DNA from: Holophagales bacterium
Lineage (GTDB): Bacteria; Acidobacteriota; Thermoanaerobaculia; Multivoradales; JAGPDF01
Assembly: GCA_016699405.1 (NCBI GenBank)
Contig: CP064972.1
Coordinates: 4,681,501 to 4,745,500, forward strand
Direction: 5' to 3'
DNA length: 64,000 nt
The notes below the pieces were generated by a model. It did not search any database and was not told the DNA's origin. It saw only the letters and a program-made list of their open reading frames with translations. The position numbers and the translations under genes are program-made. This document shows, piece after piece, positions 1 through 8,875 of the stretch (position 1 is the stretch's first letter; the number at the start of each line of letters is the position of its first letter).

Positions 1-193
1 GCAGAAGACGCTCCGGAGGTATCGAAGGGCGGCCGGTCCACGAGTAGAGCTCGTCGAAGTCCGCCTGCATCCCAGCCAACGCCTCGTCAGCCATGCGGCG
101 GATCGCACGCAACGGATGGTCGGCAGGAACGCGCTCCTCTGCCGAAACGTAGCTGAACGCAGCGCCCTGACCGCTCTCTTCTCCGCGCATCAT
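1..193 (-). CDS. IS5-like transposase, N-terminal end (cut by window edge)
   Basis: Reading the minus strand from ATG at 193 gives an uninterrupted frame running off the left edge (64 codons). It contains VPADHPLRAIRRMADEAL and YSWTGRPSIPPERLL, the N-terminal signature of IS5/IS1182-type DDE transposases (the DUF772 region). Two ATG codons stand in tandem at the start. The DDE catalytic residues lie outside the window, so intactness cannot be judged. The reading frame and signature are seen directly; the family assignment rests on recalled family sequences. Its terminal repeat is probably at 245-261. Confidence 0.85.
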   Translation of the reverse strand, partial: MMRGEESGQGAAFSYVSAEERVPADHPLRAIRRMADEALAGMQADFDELYSWTGRPSIPPERLL

Positions 194-244
194 GCCTCCC
201 GGGGTCTTGCAAGCGACCCTATGCGAAACGAGCGACCTCGCGCA

Positions 245-261
245 GGTTTTGCAGCAACCTC
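245..261 (-). repeat. Probable terminal inverted repeat of the IS
   Basis: On the minus strand this reads GAGGTTGCTGCAAAACC, resembling the outer ends of IS5-group elements, and lies about 50 nt upstream of the transposase start as expected. The adjacent bases toward 264 read CTAA on the minus strand, fitting a YTAR-type target. The partner repeat is outside the window, so this is inference. Confidence 0.5.
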
Positions 262-810
262 TTAGGCGACTTGCGCACTGCGGAGCTCCTCAGCTGCTTT
301 CAGCGTCGCACCTAAGAGAACGACGGAGGAGCCACCGAGATATGCGATCCAGAACTGAAACTGAGCTCGGTTCTTTCGCTCTCTCAAGCCGGCTCGCTGG
401 CGCTCGATCGCTTTCATGCTGGCCTTGAACCTCAGTTCCATCGCGCCAAACGCATCTCCGGATCCGCCGTCTTCTGACTCGAGAACTGCCGAGTACTCCT
501 GCCGCAAAATCTCCTCATCAAGCGCCGCTTCCATCTTCCCAAGGCCGACCTCGAGCGTCTTCAGCTGCCACCGCTTGAGCGTGTCGGAATCGATGTTCCT
601 GACACCGTTCAGACCATTGAACAAGAGATTGCTTGAGCGATAGATATCCCAAGATGACTCCGCGGAAGCAAGCCTTCCCAGCTGGTCTCTCCATCGGTCG
701 AGCACAAACTGTTGCGTCAACCAGGATCCAAGAAGAATGGCTGGGCCAAGTAGTGAGCAGGCGACACGAAGGGTTCTCAATCTGGCCTCCTCCCAGGGAA
801 TCCAAGTCAC
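262..810 (-). CDS. Hypothetical protein with two membrane segments
   Basis: 182 residues, not assigned to a family. A hydrophobic segment near residues 15-35 and another near 153-172 flank a charged, helix-rich central domain, so it is probably membrane-anchored with both ends on the same side. The start is GTG with no clear ribosome binding site. The TAA stop touches the presumed IS terminus, so the natural C-terminus may have been removed by the insertion. A/T content is visibly higher than in the rest of the window, suggesting acquired DNA. Confidence 0.6.
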   Translation of the reverse strand: MTWIPWEEARLRTLRVACSLLGPAILLGSWLTQQFVLDRWRDQLGRLASAESSWDIYRSSNLLFNGLNGVRNIDSDTLKRWQLKTLEVGLGKMEAALDEEILRQEYSAVLESEDGGSGDAFGAMELRFKASMKAIERQRAGLRERKNRAQFQFWIAYLGGSSVVLLGATLKAAEELRSAQVA

Positions 811-862
811 ACAATGAATGGCGCTAACCGGCGAGTGCTATCGAGTCCGCTTGAGCGCCCGG

Positions 863-1807
863 TCAGGTGCCCGAGCGTGGGCCGATGATCGCCTCCACAT
901 GGCGGCGAAGACCTTCTTCGAAGCGGGTCTTGCCGGGGATGGAGTTCTCATAGAAGAGAACGCGGAACGGTGAGACGTCGAACGGCAGCTGCGTGCCCTT
1001 CTCCGCGATGAGTATGGTCGGCTTCCGTAGGGCGTGGGCGAATCCAACCTCGTAATACACGTTCGGATTCGATGGCGAGAGCTCTGCGATAACAAGATGG
1101 CTCTCGACGATCTGCCGCGCGATGTCCGCGATGATGACACCCGGTCCAAAGGCCTCGTCGGTCTTTTGGGGATGCACGCCAAGGGCCTTGCAGACGCCTT
1201 GAATGACGTCGGAGTACACCTCGTTGTACGGGGACGAGAACTGCATGACGACGAATGCCGTCGGCTTCTCGTCACGGACGAGGAAGTCAGAAACGCGAAC
1301 GTCGTGGTGCGAGAGGAAGAAGAGCCCCACTTGGCTTCGTTGGAGCGGTGACGTTATCTGGGTAGCTAGTACCTGAACGCCATTCACGCTAAGAGCGACG
1401 CTGGATCCGGCGAGGGTGGCCACGAGGCGATAGTCGCGTTCCGGACGCAGATTCGAGATTTCGCCCGTCGCATCGTGGATGTTCCACTGCCCTGCGAAGC
1501 TCCGAATGGCGAAAAGGCCTGGGCCTCCGAGCCCTGCTGCGAGGAAGGCCTTCGAAGCGAGGTTGTAATTCAGGATGAGGGCTGCTGCTGAGACAGCCTC
1601 GACCGCGCTGAAATGGAGCGTGGCCTCGACGGTACCACGAGAGAGCCACTGATTGCGCAGGAAGCTACCGATGGGAGGAGAGGGCTTACCCTCGTACTCG
1701 ACCGCGCGCCCTTTGATAATGAAGGCGCCGTCGTCGCTTGCGTACTCTCCGATCAGGGCTCCCCATTCGAGCGAAATAGAGCCTCCGTGTGGACAGTCCA
1801 CGGGCAC
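863..1807 (-). CDS. LamG-like plus nucleoside deoxyribosyltransferase/TIR-like two-domain protein
   Basis: 314 residues with a GTG start. Residues 1-185 look like a concanavalin/LamG-type beta-sandwich (alternating strands, LALxVNGVQV-type core). Residues about 188-314 carry FVVMQFSSPYNEVYSDVI, the motif NPNVYYEVGFAHALRKPTIL and LPFDVSPFRVLFYEN. These are hallmarks of the nucleoside 2-deoxyribosyltransferase-like/TIR-like fold found in many prokaryotic immune effectors; the glutamate of YYEVGFAHA is the likely active-site residue. Its position next to an IS in DNA of different composition fits an accessory or defence gene. Domain motifs are seen; the role is inferred and no partner gene is visible. 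Confidence 0.7.
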   Translation of the reverse strand: MPVDCPHGGSISLEWGALIGEYASDDGAFIIKGRAVEYEGKPSPPIGSFLRNQWLSRGTVEATLHFSAVEAVSAAALILNYNLASKAFLAAGLGGPGLFAIRSFAGQWNIHDATGEISNLRPERDYRLVATLAGSSVALSVNGVQVLATQITSPLQRSQVGLFFLSHHDVRVSDFLVRDEKPTAFVVMQFSSPYNEVYSDVIQGVCKALGVHPQKTDEAFGPGVIIADIARQIVESHLVIAELSPSNPNVYYEVGFAHALRKPTILIAEKGTQLPFDVSPFRVLFYENSIPGKTRFEEGLRRHVEAIIGPRSGT

Positions 1808-2201
1808 CCAACTACGCCTCGTCGACCGCCACGAAACTCGCGTCCTGCATGACAGCGTCGCACAAGCAAGAGGTGGGAAGTCGGATCATCGGTGCCCCGA
1901 GGCGCCTTGATTTCTGTATTGAGGCGCAGTGTAAACGTACTCGCGGCCACTAGCAATTCTGGTGACGGGTACTAGATTACCAACCAATACCGGGGCGGAG
2001 TTGGTCCGGCTGTGCGCACCGAGGGCACCGGGATCGAGGAACTGGACTCGGACTCGAGCGGTCTTCACCCGCGGTGCTGCTTCAGCTCGTGCACCGTTCG
2101 AAGGTCGGATTCAGTCTCGGGCCTCGAGGCCCGCTCGACGGCCTGCAGCTTCGGGGCGAACGGTCCCCGGTCCGTCAATCACCGCTCGGGAACGGCGATG
2201 G
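1808..2201. other. 394-nt stretch without a supported gene
   Basis: Only short, unrelated frames are present and none resembles a known protein. No tRNA cloverleaf was recognised. Composition shifts from the less G+C-rich left edge to the G+C-rich core here, so this may be the junction of the acquired segment. Confidence 0.5.
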
Positions 2202-2218
2202 TCACCGCTTCCCGAGCG
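2183..2218 (-). terminator. Stem-loop at the 3' end of rsmA
   Basis: CGCTCGGGAA at 2183-2192 pairs perfectly with TTCCCGAGCG at 2209-2218 around a 16-nt loop that contains the rsmA stop codon. There is no T-run after it, so it may be a Rho-assisted or mRNA-stabilising hairpin. Confidence 0.35.
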
Positions 2219-3008
2219 CGATTGCCAGCTCCACGAACTCCGCGAGACCAAGGCGTTCGGCCCGCAGCTCGGGAGAGATGTGCGCGGCGGCGAGGGCGGA
2301 CTCGGCGACGTCGCGGCCCCACTTGGCGGAGAGGGAGTTGCGGAGGGTCTTGCGGCGCTGGGCGAAGGCGGCGAAGACGACGTCGGTCAGGCCGGCCATC
2401 TCGGGCTCGGGGAGCGGGGCCGGGCGACGGCGGAGACCGACGAAGGCGCTGTCGACCTTCGGCGGCGGCACGAAGGCCTTCGGGCCGAGGCGGCCGAGAA
2501 TCGAGACCTCCGCGCGTGCGGCGGTGAGCACCGAGAGCGCACCGTAGGCCTTGCTGCCCGGCGCGGCGGCGAGACGCTCGACGACCTCGAGCTGGAGGAG
2601 GAACGCGGCGCGATCGACCGCGGTGGCGCGGGCAAGCATCGCGCTGACGATCGCCGTGCCCACCGCGTAGGGAAGATTGCCGCAGACCCGCGTCCCTGCC
2701 GGCAGGCCCTCCCAGGGGAGATCGAGCGCGTCGCCGACGACCATCTGCACGGCGTCGCGACCGAGCAGCCTCGACGTATGAGCGGCCCAGGCCAGATCGA
2801 GCTCCCAGGCCGAGACGCGGGCGCCGTTCGCGAGCAGCTCGCGCGTGAGCACGCCGCCGCCGGGGCCGATCTCGACGATCCTGTGGCCCGCCGGCTCGAG
2901 GAACTCGACGAGCGGCTCGCAGAGCGACCCCGAACGGAGATGGTGCTGGCCGAGCGCCTTGCGGCGGGCCGGTCGGCCGGCGGTGCCGGACCTGGAAACG
3001 GGCTTCAC
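2202..3008 (-). CDS. rsmA: 16S rRNA dimethyladenosine transferase RsmA/KsgA
   Basis: 268 residues, the normal family length. RsmA dimethylates two adjacent adenines in the 3' hairpin of 16S rRNA during small-subunit maturation, using S-adenosylmethionine. Visible motifs are LGQHHL near the N-terminus, the SAM-binding EIGPGGGVLT, the catalytic GNLPY (NxPY-type) motif and RRKTLRNSL near the C-terminus. The start is GTG at 3008 without a Shine-Dalgarno sequence; a CAAAAT box lies 6 nt upstream, hinting at a leaderless transcript. It is transcribed away from the MoxR gene. Assignment is confident. Confidence 0.95.
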   Translation of the reverse strand: MKPVSRSGTAGRPARRKALGQHHLRSGSLCEPLVEFLEPAGHRIVEIGPGGGVLTRELLANGARVSAWELDLAWAAHTSRLLGRDAVQMVVGDALDLPWEGLPAGTRVCGNLPYAVGTAIVSAMLARATAVDRAAFLLQLEVVERLAAAPGSKAYGALSVLTAARAEVSILGRLGPKAFVPPPKVDSAFVGLRRRPAPLPEPEMAGLTDVVFAAFAQRRKTLRNSLSAKWGRDVAESALAAAHISPELRAERLGLAEFVELAIALGKR

Positions 3009-3193
3009 GAGGCCATTTTGGCATGCGACGCCCGCCGATCCGGCTCACCCCCTGTCGCCGCCGAGCCCGGCATGCCGCGAGAAGCGGCCATTCGGGCCGC
3101 TCGACGGGCGCGCGGCAGGGATCCCGGCGGAATCGGGCTGGCACCCGGCTTGCACCTCGCCTACGCGGCCGACTACGGCCGCGGAGGAATGCC

Positions 3194-4183
<990 letters not shown>

Positions 4184-4193
4184 GGCGACGCCC

Positions 4194-5123
4194 GTGCTCG
4201 ATCGCCTCTGGCGCCGGGCGCCGGAGCCGCCGCCGCCCCCGGGCGGCACGCTCCTGCCCGCCGACCTGCTCCGCCGCGTGCGGCGGATCGAGATCTCCAC
4301 CCGACGCCTGATCGACCAGGGCGTGGCCGGGGACTACCACTCGGTCTTCCGCGGACGCGGGATGGAGTTCTCCGAGGTCCGCCCGTACCAGCCCGGCGAC
4401 GACGTGCGCGACATCGACTGGAACGTCACCGCACGCATGGGGCAGCCCTACGTCAAGCAGTTCGTCGAGGAGCGCGACCTGACGGTCTTCCTCGCCCTCG
4501 ACGTCTCGGGCAGCCTCGGCTTCGGCTCGCGGGCGATCCTCAAGCGCGAGCTCGCCGCCGAGGTGTCGGCGCTGCTCGCCTTCGCCGCCCTGGCGAATCA
4601 CGATCGCGTCGGCGCGGCGCTGATGTCGGACCGCCTCGAGCTCTATCTCCGTCCGGCGCGCCGTCGCAATCAGGTCCTGCGGCTGGTGCGCGACGTGCTC
4701 GGTCGCCCGGCGCACGGCGGCACCGACCTCGACCTCGGCCTGCGCGCCGCGCTCGCCAACCTGCGGCAGCGCGCCGTCGTCTTCCTCGTCTCCGACTTCA
4801 TCGCTCCGCTGCCGAGCGGCGCGATGAAGCTCGCCGCCTCGCGACACGACCTGGTGGTGGTCGAGGTCGTCGACCCGCGCGACCTCGCGATGCCGGCGAG
4901 CGGTCCCGTCTTGCTCGAGGACGCCGAGACCGGCGGCCTTGCCGTGGTTTCGCCGCGCCGCGCCGGTCGCGCGCTCGCCGTGCGCGAGACGGCACGGCGC
5001 GAAGCGCTGCGGCGCCTGACCCGGCAGCTCGGCGTCGACCATCTCGAGTTGCGCACCGACCGCCCCTACCTGCCGGCGCTCGTCTCCTTCTTCGCCGCCC
5101 GCCGGCGGAGGCTCTCGCGATGA
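4194..5123 (+). CDS. DUF58 / VWA-like protein of the MoxR-Bat operon
   Basis: 309 residues starting with GTG. It carries the DUF58 core (YQPGDDVRDIDWNVTAR) followed by a von Willebrand A-like fold with ALDVSGSLGFG, a DxSGS metal-site motif. Family members accompany MoxR ATPases and are thought to be client or adaptor proteins. It begins 10 nt after the MoxR stop and its stop overlaps the next start by 4 nt (ATGA), so translation is probably coupled. Confidence 0.9.
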   Translation: MLDRLWRRAPEPPPPPGGTLLPADLLRRVRRIEISTRRLIDQGVAGDYHSVFRGRGMEFSEVRPYQPGDDVRDIDWNVTARMGQPYVKQFVEERDLTVFLALDVSGSLGFGSRAILKRELAAEVSALLAFAALANHDRVGAALMSDRLELYLRPARRRNQVLRLVRDVLGRPAHGGTDLDLGLRAALANLRQRAVVFLVSDFIAPLPSGAMKLAASRHDLVVVEVVDPRDLAMPASGPVLLEDAETGGLAVVSPRRAGRALAVRETARREALRRLTRQLGVDHLELRTDRPYLPALVSFFAARRRRLSR

Positions 5124-6073
5124 GGACTCCAGCGGCTCGCCGGGGACCGCTCGGCGGCGTCGTTCTCCTGCTCGCCCTGGGCGCGCCGTTCTCGCTCGTC
5201 GCCCAGGCCGGCGGGCGTCCGGTGGCGGTCACCATCGCCCCGGCCGAATCGACCGTCGGCGATCGCGTCACCGTCACGCTGAGCGTCGACTCGCCGGCGG
5301 GAGAGCCGCAGTTCCCGGACCCGGGCAAGCAGTGGGGAGACGTCACCGTCGTCGAGGCCGCGCCGCCGACCCACACCGCCGGAAGCACCTGGCAGCGCCG
5401 GATCGTCGTCGCCGCCTTCCGCACCGGCGAGATCGAGCTTCCGTCCGTGACGGTGAGGCTCCCGGGTGGAGGCGAGGCGAAACCAGCGGCGCCGATTCGA
5501 CTCCAGGTGCGTTCGCTTCTTCCCGCCGAGCCCGCCAAGGTCGAGCCGAAGCCCGCCGCGGCGCCGGTCGAGCTGCCGCGCGAGATGCGCTTCTGGTGGC
5601 TGCTCGCGCTGCTCGCCGGTCTGACGCTCGCCGCCGGCGGCTGGCTCGTCGAGCTCGAACGCCGGCGCCGCGCCGTCGGGCGGCCGACGCGCCAGATTCC
5701 GCCGCTCGAGGAGCTTCTCCACGCCCTCGGCGAGCTCGGACCGACGACGCCACCCGAGCCCGGCCACGCCGTGTTGTCGCTCGCCCTGCGCCGCTACCTC
5801 GGCCGGTCGTTCGGCTTCCACGCCGCCGAGAGCACGACGAGCGAGATCCAGCGCGAGCTCGGCTCGCGGCGGATCGCGACCGCCACGGTCAAGAGCACGG
5901 TGCAACTGCTGCGCGACTGCGACGGCGTGAAATTCGCCCGGCGCCCGGCGCGCGCCGAAGATCTCGCCGCTCGCCTGGCGACGGCGCGCGAGCTCGCCGA
6001 GACGATCGAAGGGCAGTTGCAGCCGCCGGCCGAAGCGGTCGCGACTCCCACCTCCCGCGGAGCGGCCGCGTGA
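5120..6073 (+). CDS. Exported, membrane-anchored Bat-operon protein (BatD/DUF4381-like)
   Basis: 317 residues. An N-terminal signal-like segment (to about residue 30) precedes an Ig-like beta domain with VTIAPAESTVGDRVTVTLSV, a Pro/Ala-rich linker, one membrane segment at about 158-176 and a cytoplasmic helical domain of about 130 residues. The organisation resembles a short BatD-like protein; a full-length BatD is also encoded at the end of the operon. The start overlaps the DUF58 stop and its own stop shares one base with the next ATG. The role is inferred from context. Confidence 0.75.
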   Translation: MRTPAARRGPLGGVVLLLALGAPFSLVAQAGGRPVAVTIAPAESTVGDRVTVTLSVDSPAGEPQFPDPGKQWGDVTVVEAAPPTHTAGSTWQRRIVVAAFRTGEIELPSVTVRLPGGGEAKPAAPIRLQVRSLLPAEPAKVEPKPAAAPVELPREMRFWWLLALLAGLTLAAGGWLVELERRRRAVGRPTRQIPPLEELLHALGELGPTTPPEPGHAVLSLALRRYLGRSFGFHAAESTTSEIQRELGSRRIATATVKSTVQLLRDCDGVKFARRPARAEDLAARLATARELAETIEGQLQPPAEAVATPTSRGAAA

Positions 6074-7071
6074 TGCCGATGCCGACGCCGAGCTTCGCCT
6101 CGCCCTGGTGGCTGATCGCCCTTGCCGCCCTGCCGTTGCTCGCCTGGTGGCACCACCGGCGCCCGCGGCACGGCGCGCTCCTCGCGAGCCGTCTGCCGGT
6201 CGCCGCCGGGACGGTCTGGCGTCTCCATCTGCCGTTCTATCTCCGGTTGACCGCGCTCGCCCTGACGGTGGTGGCGCTTGCCCGGCCGCAGCTCGGCTAC
6301 GCCTGGGAAGAGAGCCTCACCGAGGGGATCGACATCCAGCTCGTCCTCGACACCTCCGGCTCGATGGGCGCCGAGGACTTCCAACCGAAGAACCGGCTGG
6401 CCGTCGCCAAGCGGGTGATGCGCGAATTCGTCGCGGCGCGGACCGGCGACCGGCTCGGCCTGACGATCTTCGGCGGCACCGCGATGACCCGCGCTCCGCT
6501 GACCAGCGATCGCGCGATGCTCGACGAGCTGCTCGCTGCGATCGAGCTCAACGAGGCCCAGGACGGCACGGCGATCGGCGTCGCGCTCGCCAACGCGGCG
6601 CGCCGCCTCCAGGCGAGCGGCGCCAAGAGCCGGGTGGTGGTGCTGGTCACCGACGGCATGAACAACGCCGGCGAGATCGACCCGGTGTCGGCCGCGGCGC
6701 TCTGCCAGGGCCTCGGCCTGCGCGTCTACACCATCGGGGTGGGACGCGCCGGACCGGTGCCGGTCCCGGTGCAGGAGCAGGATCCGCTGACCGGCCAGGT
6801 GCGGACGCGGCGCATGCTGATGAACGTCGAGGTCGACGAGAAGCTGCTCGCCGAGATCGCCCGGCGGACCGGCGGCAAGTTCTTCCAGGCGACCGATCCC
6901 GACGCGCTGCGCGGGGTGTTCGCCGAGATCGACCGGCTGGAGAAGACGCCACTCAAGGTGAAGCGCTACGTGCGCTACCAGGAGGCTTTCATGCCGTTCG
7001 CCTGGGGAGCCCTGGCGCTCCTGGCGCTGGTACCGCTCGTCGCCCTCGCCGGCTGGACGGTGGAGCCATGA
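6073..7071 (+). CDS. batA: BatA-like VWA-domain membrane protein
   Basis: 332 residues. Two N-terminal membrane segments, a VWA domain with the metal-site motif VLDTSGSMGAEDF and the downstream TDGMNNAGEIDP, then a C-terminal membrane segment: the BatA architecture. Bat proteins were named for aerotolerance in Bacteroides and are thought to form a periplasmic envelope complex powered by MoxR. ATG at 6073 overlaps the previous stop (TGATG). A frame extending far upstream exists but only reflects high G+C. Confidence 0.88.
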   Translation: MPMPTPSFASPWWLIALAALPLLAWWHHRRPRHGALLASRLPVAAGTVWRLHLPFYLRLTALALTVVALARPQLGYAWEESLTEGIDIQLVLDTSGSMGAEDFQPKNRLAVAKRVMREFVAARTGDRLGLTIFGGTAMTRAPLTSDRAMLDELLAAIELNEAQDGTAIGVALANAARRLQASGAKSRVVVLVTDGMNNAGEIDPVSAAALCQGLGLRVYTIGVGRAGPVPVPVQEQDPLTGQVRTRRMLMNVEVDEKLLAEIARRTGGKFFQATDPDALRGVFAEIDRLEKTPLKVKRYVRYQEAFMPFAWGALALLALVPLVALAGWTVEP

Positions 7072-8084
7072 GCTTCGGCCAGCCGCAGCTTCTCTGGCTC
7101 CTGCTGCTCGCCCCGGCGCTGGCGGCGCTGGCGGCCTGGATCTGGCGCCGCCGCGCGACCGCCGAGGCGGCCTGGGTGGCACGCGCCCTCTGGGGTCGCC
7201 TGCGCCGCGGCCAGATGCGGCCCCTCGCCTTGAACGTCGGCCTGCCCGCGCTCGCCGTGGCGCTTCTCGTCTCGGCGCTCGCCCGCCCGCGCTGGGGTGA
7301 GACGACGCAAACGGTCGAGCGGCAGGGGGTCGACATCGTCTTCGTCCTCGACACGTCGCGTTCGATGGCGGTGGCCGACGTGGCCCCGACCCGCCTCTGG
7401 GTCGCCCAGTCGATGATCCGACGCTTCGCCGCGGCACTGCCCGGACACCGCGTCGCCCTGGTCCAGGCCGAGGGGACCGGTGTCGTGCTCTCCCCGCTCA
7501 CCACCGACACGGCGGTGCTCGACCTGTTGCTCGATGGGGTCGAAGCCGGCTCGGCGCCGATCCCCGGCACGCGTCTCGAGCCGGCGCTCGAGCGCGCCCT
7601 GAAGCTTTTCCCGGAAGGCGGCCACCAGTTCCGCGCCCTCGTCGTGCTCTCCGACGGCGAGGTCCACGGCGAATCGCTCGCCGGCATCGCGGGCAAGCTC
7701 AAGGAGGCCGGCATCACCGTCCACGCCGTGGCGGTCGGCACGACGGCCGGCGGACCGGTGCCGACCGGCGACGCGACCGCCGGGTACAAGCGCGACCGGG
7801 AGGGCAAGGTGGTCGTCAGCCGCCTCGAGGAAGACAGCCTCGCCGCGCTGGTCAAGGCGAGCGGCGGCACCCTGATCGAGGCACGCAACGCCAACTCGGA
7901 TCCGGGCCCGATCGTCGCGCAGATCCGCCGGATGGAGACCCGGGCGATCGACTCGCAGACCGTGACGTCGCTCGGCGAGAGGTTCCAGTGGCCGCTGGCG
8001 CTCGCCTTGCTGGCCCTCGGGCTCGCCGCGACGCTCTCACCGTTCACCGCCGCGCCGCCGCGGCGCCGGGAGGAGGAGTCTTGA
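7068..8084 (+). CDS. batB: BatB-like VWA-domain membrane protein
   Basis: 338 residues, paralogous to the preceding BatA-like protein. N-terminal hydrophobic segments (LLWLLLLAPALAALAAWIW), a VWA domain with VLDTSRSMAVADV, where the DxSxS metal-binding serines are kept, LSDGEVHGE, and a C-terminal membrane segment. ATG at 7068 overlaps the BatA stop by 4 nt. It probably pairs with BatA in one membrane complex. Confidence 0.88.
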   Translation: MSFGQPQLLWLLLLAPALAALAAWIWRRRATAEAAWVARALWGRLRRGQMRPLALNVGLPALAVALLVSALARPRWGETTQTVERQGVDIVFVLDTSRSMAVADVAPTRLWVAQSMIRRFAAALPGHRVALVQAEGTGVVLSPLTTDTAVLDLLLDGVEAGSAPIPGTRLEPALERALKLFPEGGHQFRALVVLSDGEVHGESLAGIAGKLKEAGITVHAVAVGTTAGGPVPTGDATAGYKRDREGKVVVSRLEEDSLAALVKASGGTLIEARNANSDPGPIVAQIRRMETRAIDSQTVTSLGERFQWPLALALLALGLAATLSPFTAAPPRRREEES

Positions 8085-8875
8085 GCCGCCATGCGATCGG
8101 CGCCGCGCTGCTGTTCGTGACGGGGCTGGCGGGTGCCGCTCAGGCGCCGGCCGCTCCGAGCTCGGCCGAGACCGAGCCGCCGGCGCGCGCCGAACGCTGG
8201 CTGCACAACTCGGGTGAGCGCACGGCCGCTGGCCGCAAGGCCTACGCCGCCAACGACGCGCCGTCGGCCGCCGCAGCGCTCGACCAGGCCCTCCGCCTTC
8301 GTCCCGAGCTGCCGGAGGCCCGCTTCAACGCCGGAACCGGCCGGCTGCGCGCCGGTGCGAGCGGCGCCGCCGAGCTGCTCGAGTCGGCCGCGCAGGACGC
8401 CTCGCCGATGCTCGCGCCGCTTGCCTACTACAATCTCGGCAACGCCCGGCTCGCCGGCGGAGACGCCCGGGGCGCCGTCGCCGCCTACCGCGAGTCGCTG
8501 TTGCGTGATCCGGCGTCGGCCGATGCCAAGCACAACCTCGAGCTCGCCCTGCGTCGCCTCGAGCAGCAGCAGAAGAACCCGCAGCAGAACAACCAGGGAC
8601 AGCAGCAGAAGCAGCCCGACCCGAAGCAGGACGACAAGAACGGCAAGCAGAACCGCTCGCAGGACCCACCGAAGGACGACCCGTCGAAGCCGCCGCAGGA
8701 GCAACCCAAGACCGATGGCGGCAAACCGGAACCGAAGTTCGAGGACCAGCCCGACATGAACGCCCAGCAAGCCGCCGCGCTGCTCGCCGCGGTCGAGAAC
8801 CTCGAACGCGACCAGCGACGGCGCGAGGCGCAGCGCCGTGCCGCGGCCCGGGCCAAGGTGGAGATCGACTGGTGA
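8081..8875 (+). CDS. batC: BatC-like TPR protein
   Basis: 264 residues. A signal-like N-terminus (AIGAALLFVTGLAGAAQA) is followed by TPR-type helices (about residues 45-155, LAYYNLGNARLAGGD) and a long, low-complexity Gln/Lys/Pro/Asp-rich segment (about 165-225), then a charged helix. TTG at 8081 is chosen as the start: it overlaps the BatB stop and follows the purine-rich GGAGGAGGAG. The sequence between TPR and C-terminus is probably disordered. Confidence 0.85.
   Translation: MSRHAIGAALLFVTGLAGAAQAPAAPSSAETEPPARAERWLHNSGERTAAGRKAYAANDAPSAAAALDQALRLRPELPEARFNAGTGRLRAGASGAAELLESAAQDASPMLAPLAYYNLGNARLAGGDARGAVAAYRESLLRDPASADAKHNLELALRRLEQQQKNPQQNNQGQQQKQPDPKQDDKNGKQNRSQDPPKDDPSKPPQEQPKTDGGKPEPKFEDQPDMNAQQAAALLAAVENLERDQRRREAQRRAAARAKVEIDW

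Noticed and set aside
1808..2201. tRNA or attachment site at the accessory/core junction.
   Set aside because: No cloverleaf or CCA-type arm could be made, and no direct repeat was found at the other side within the window.
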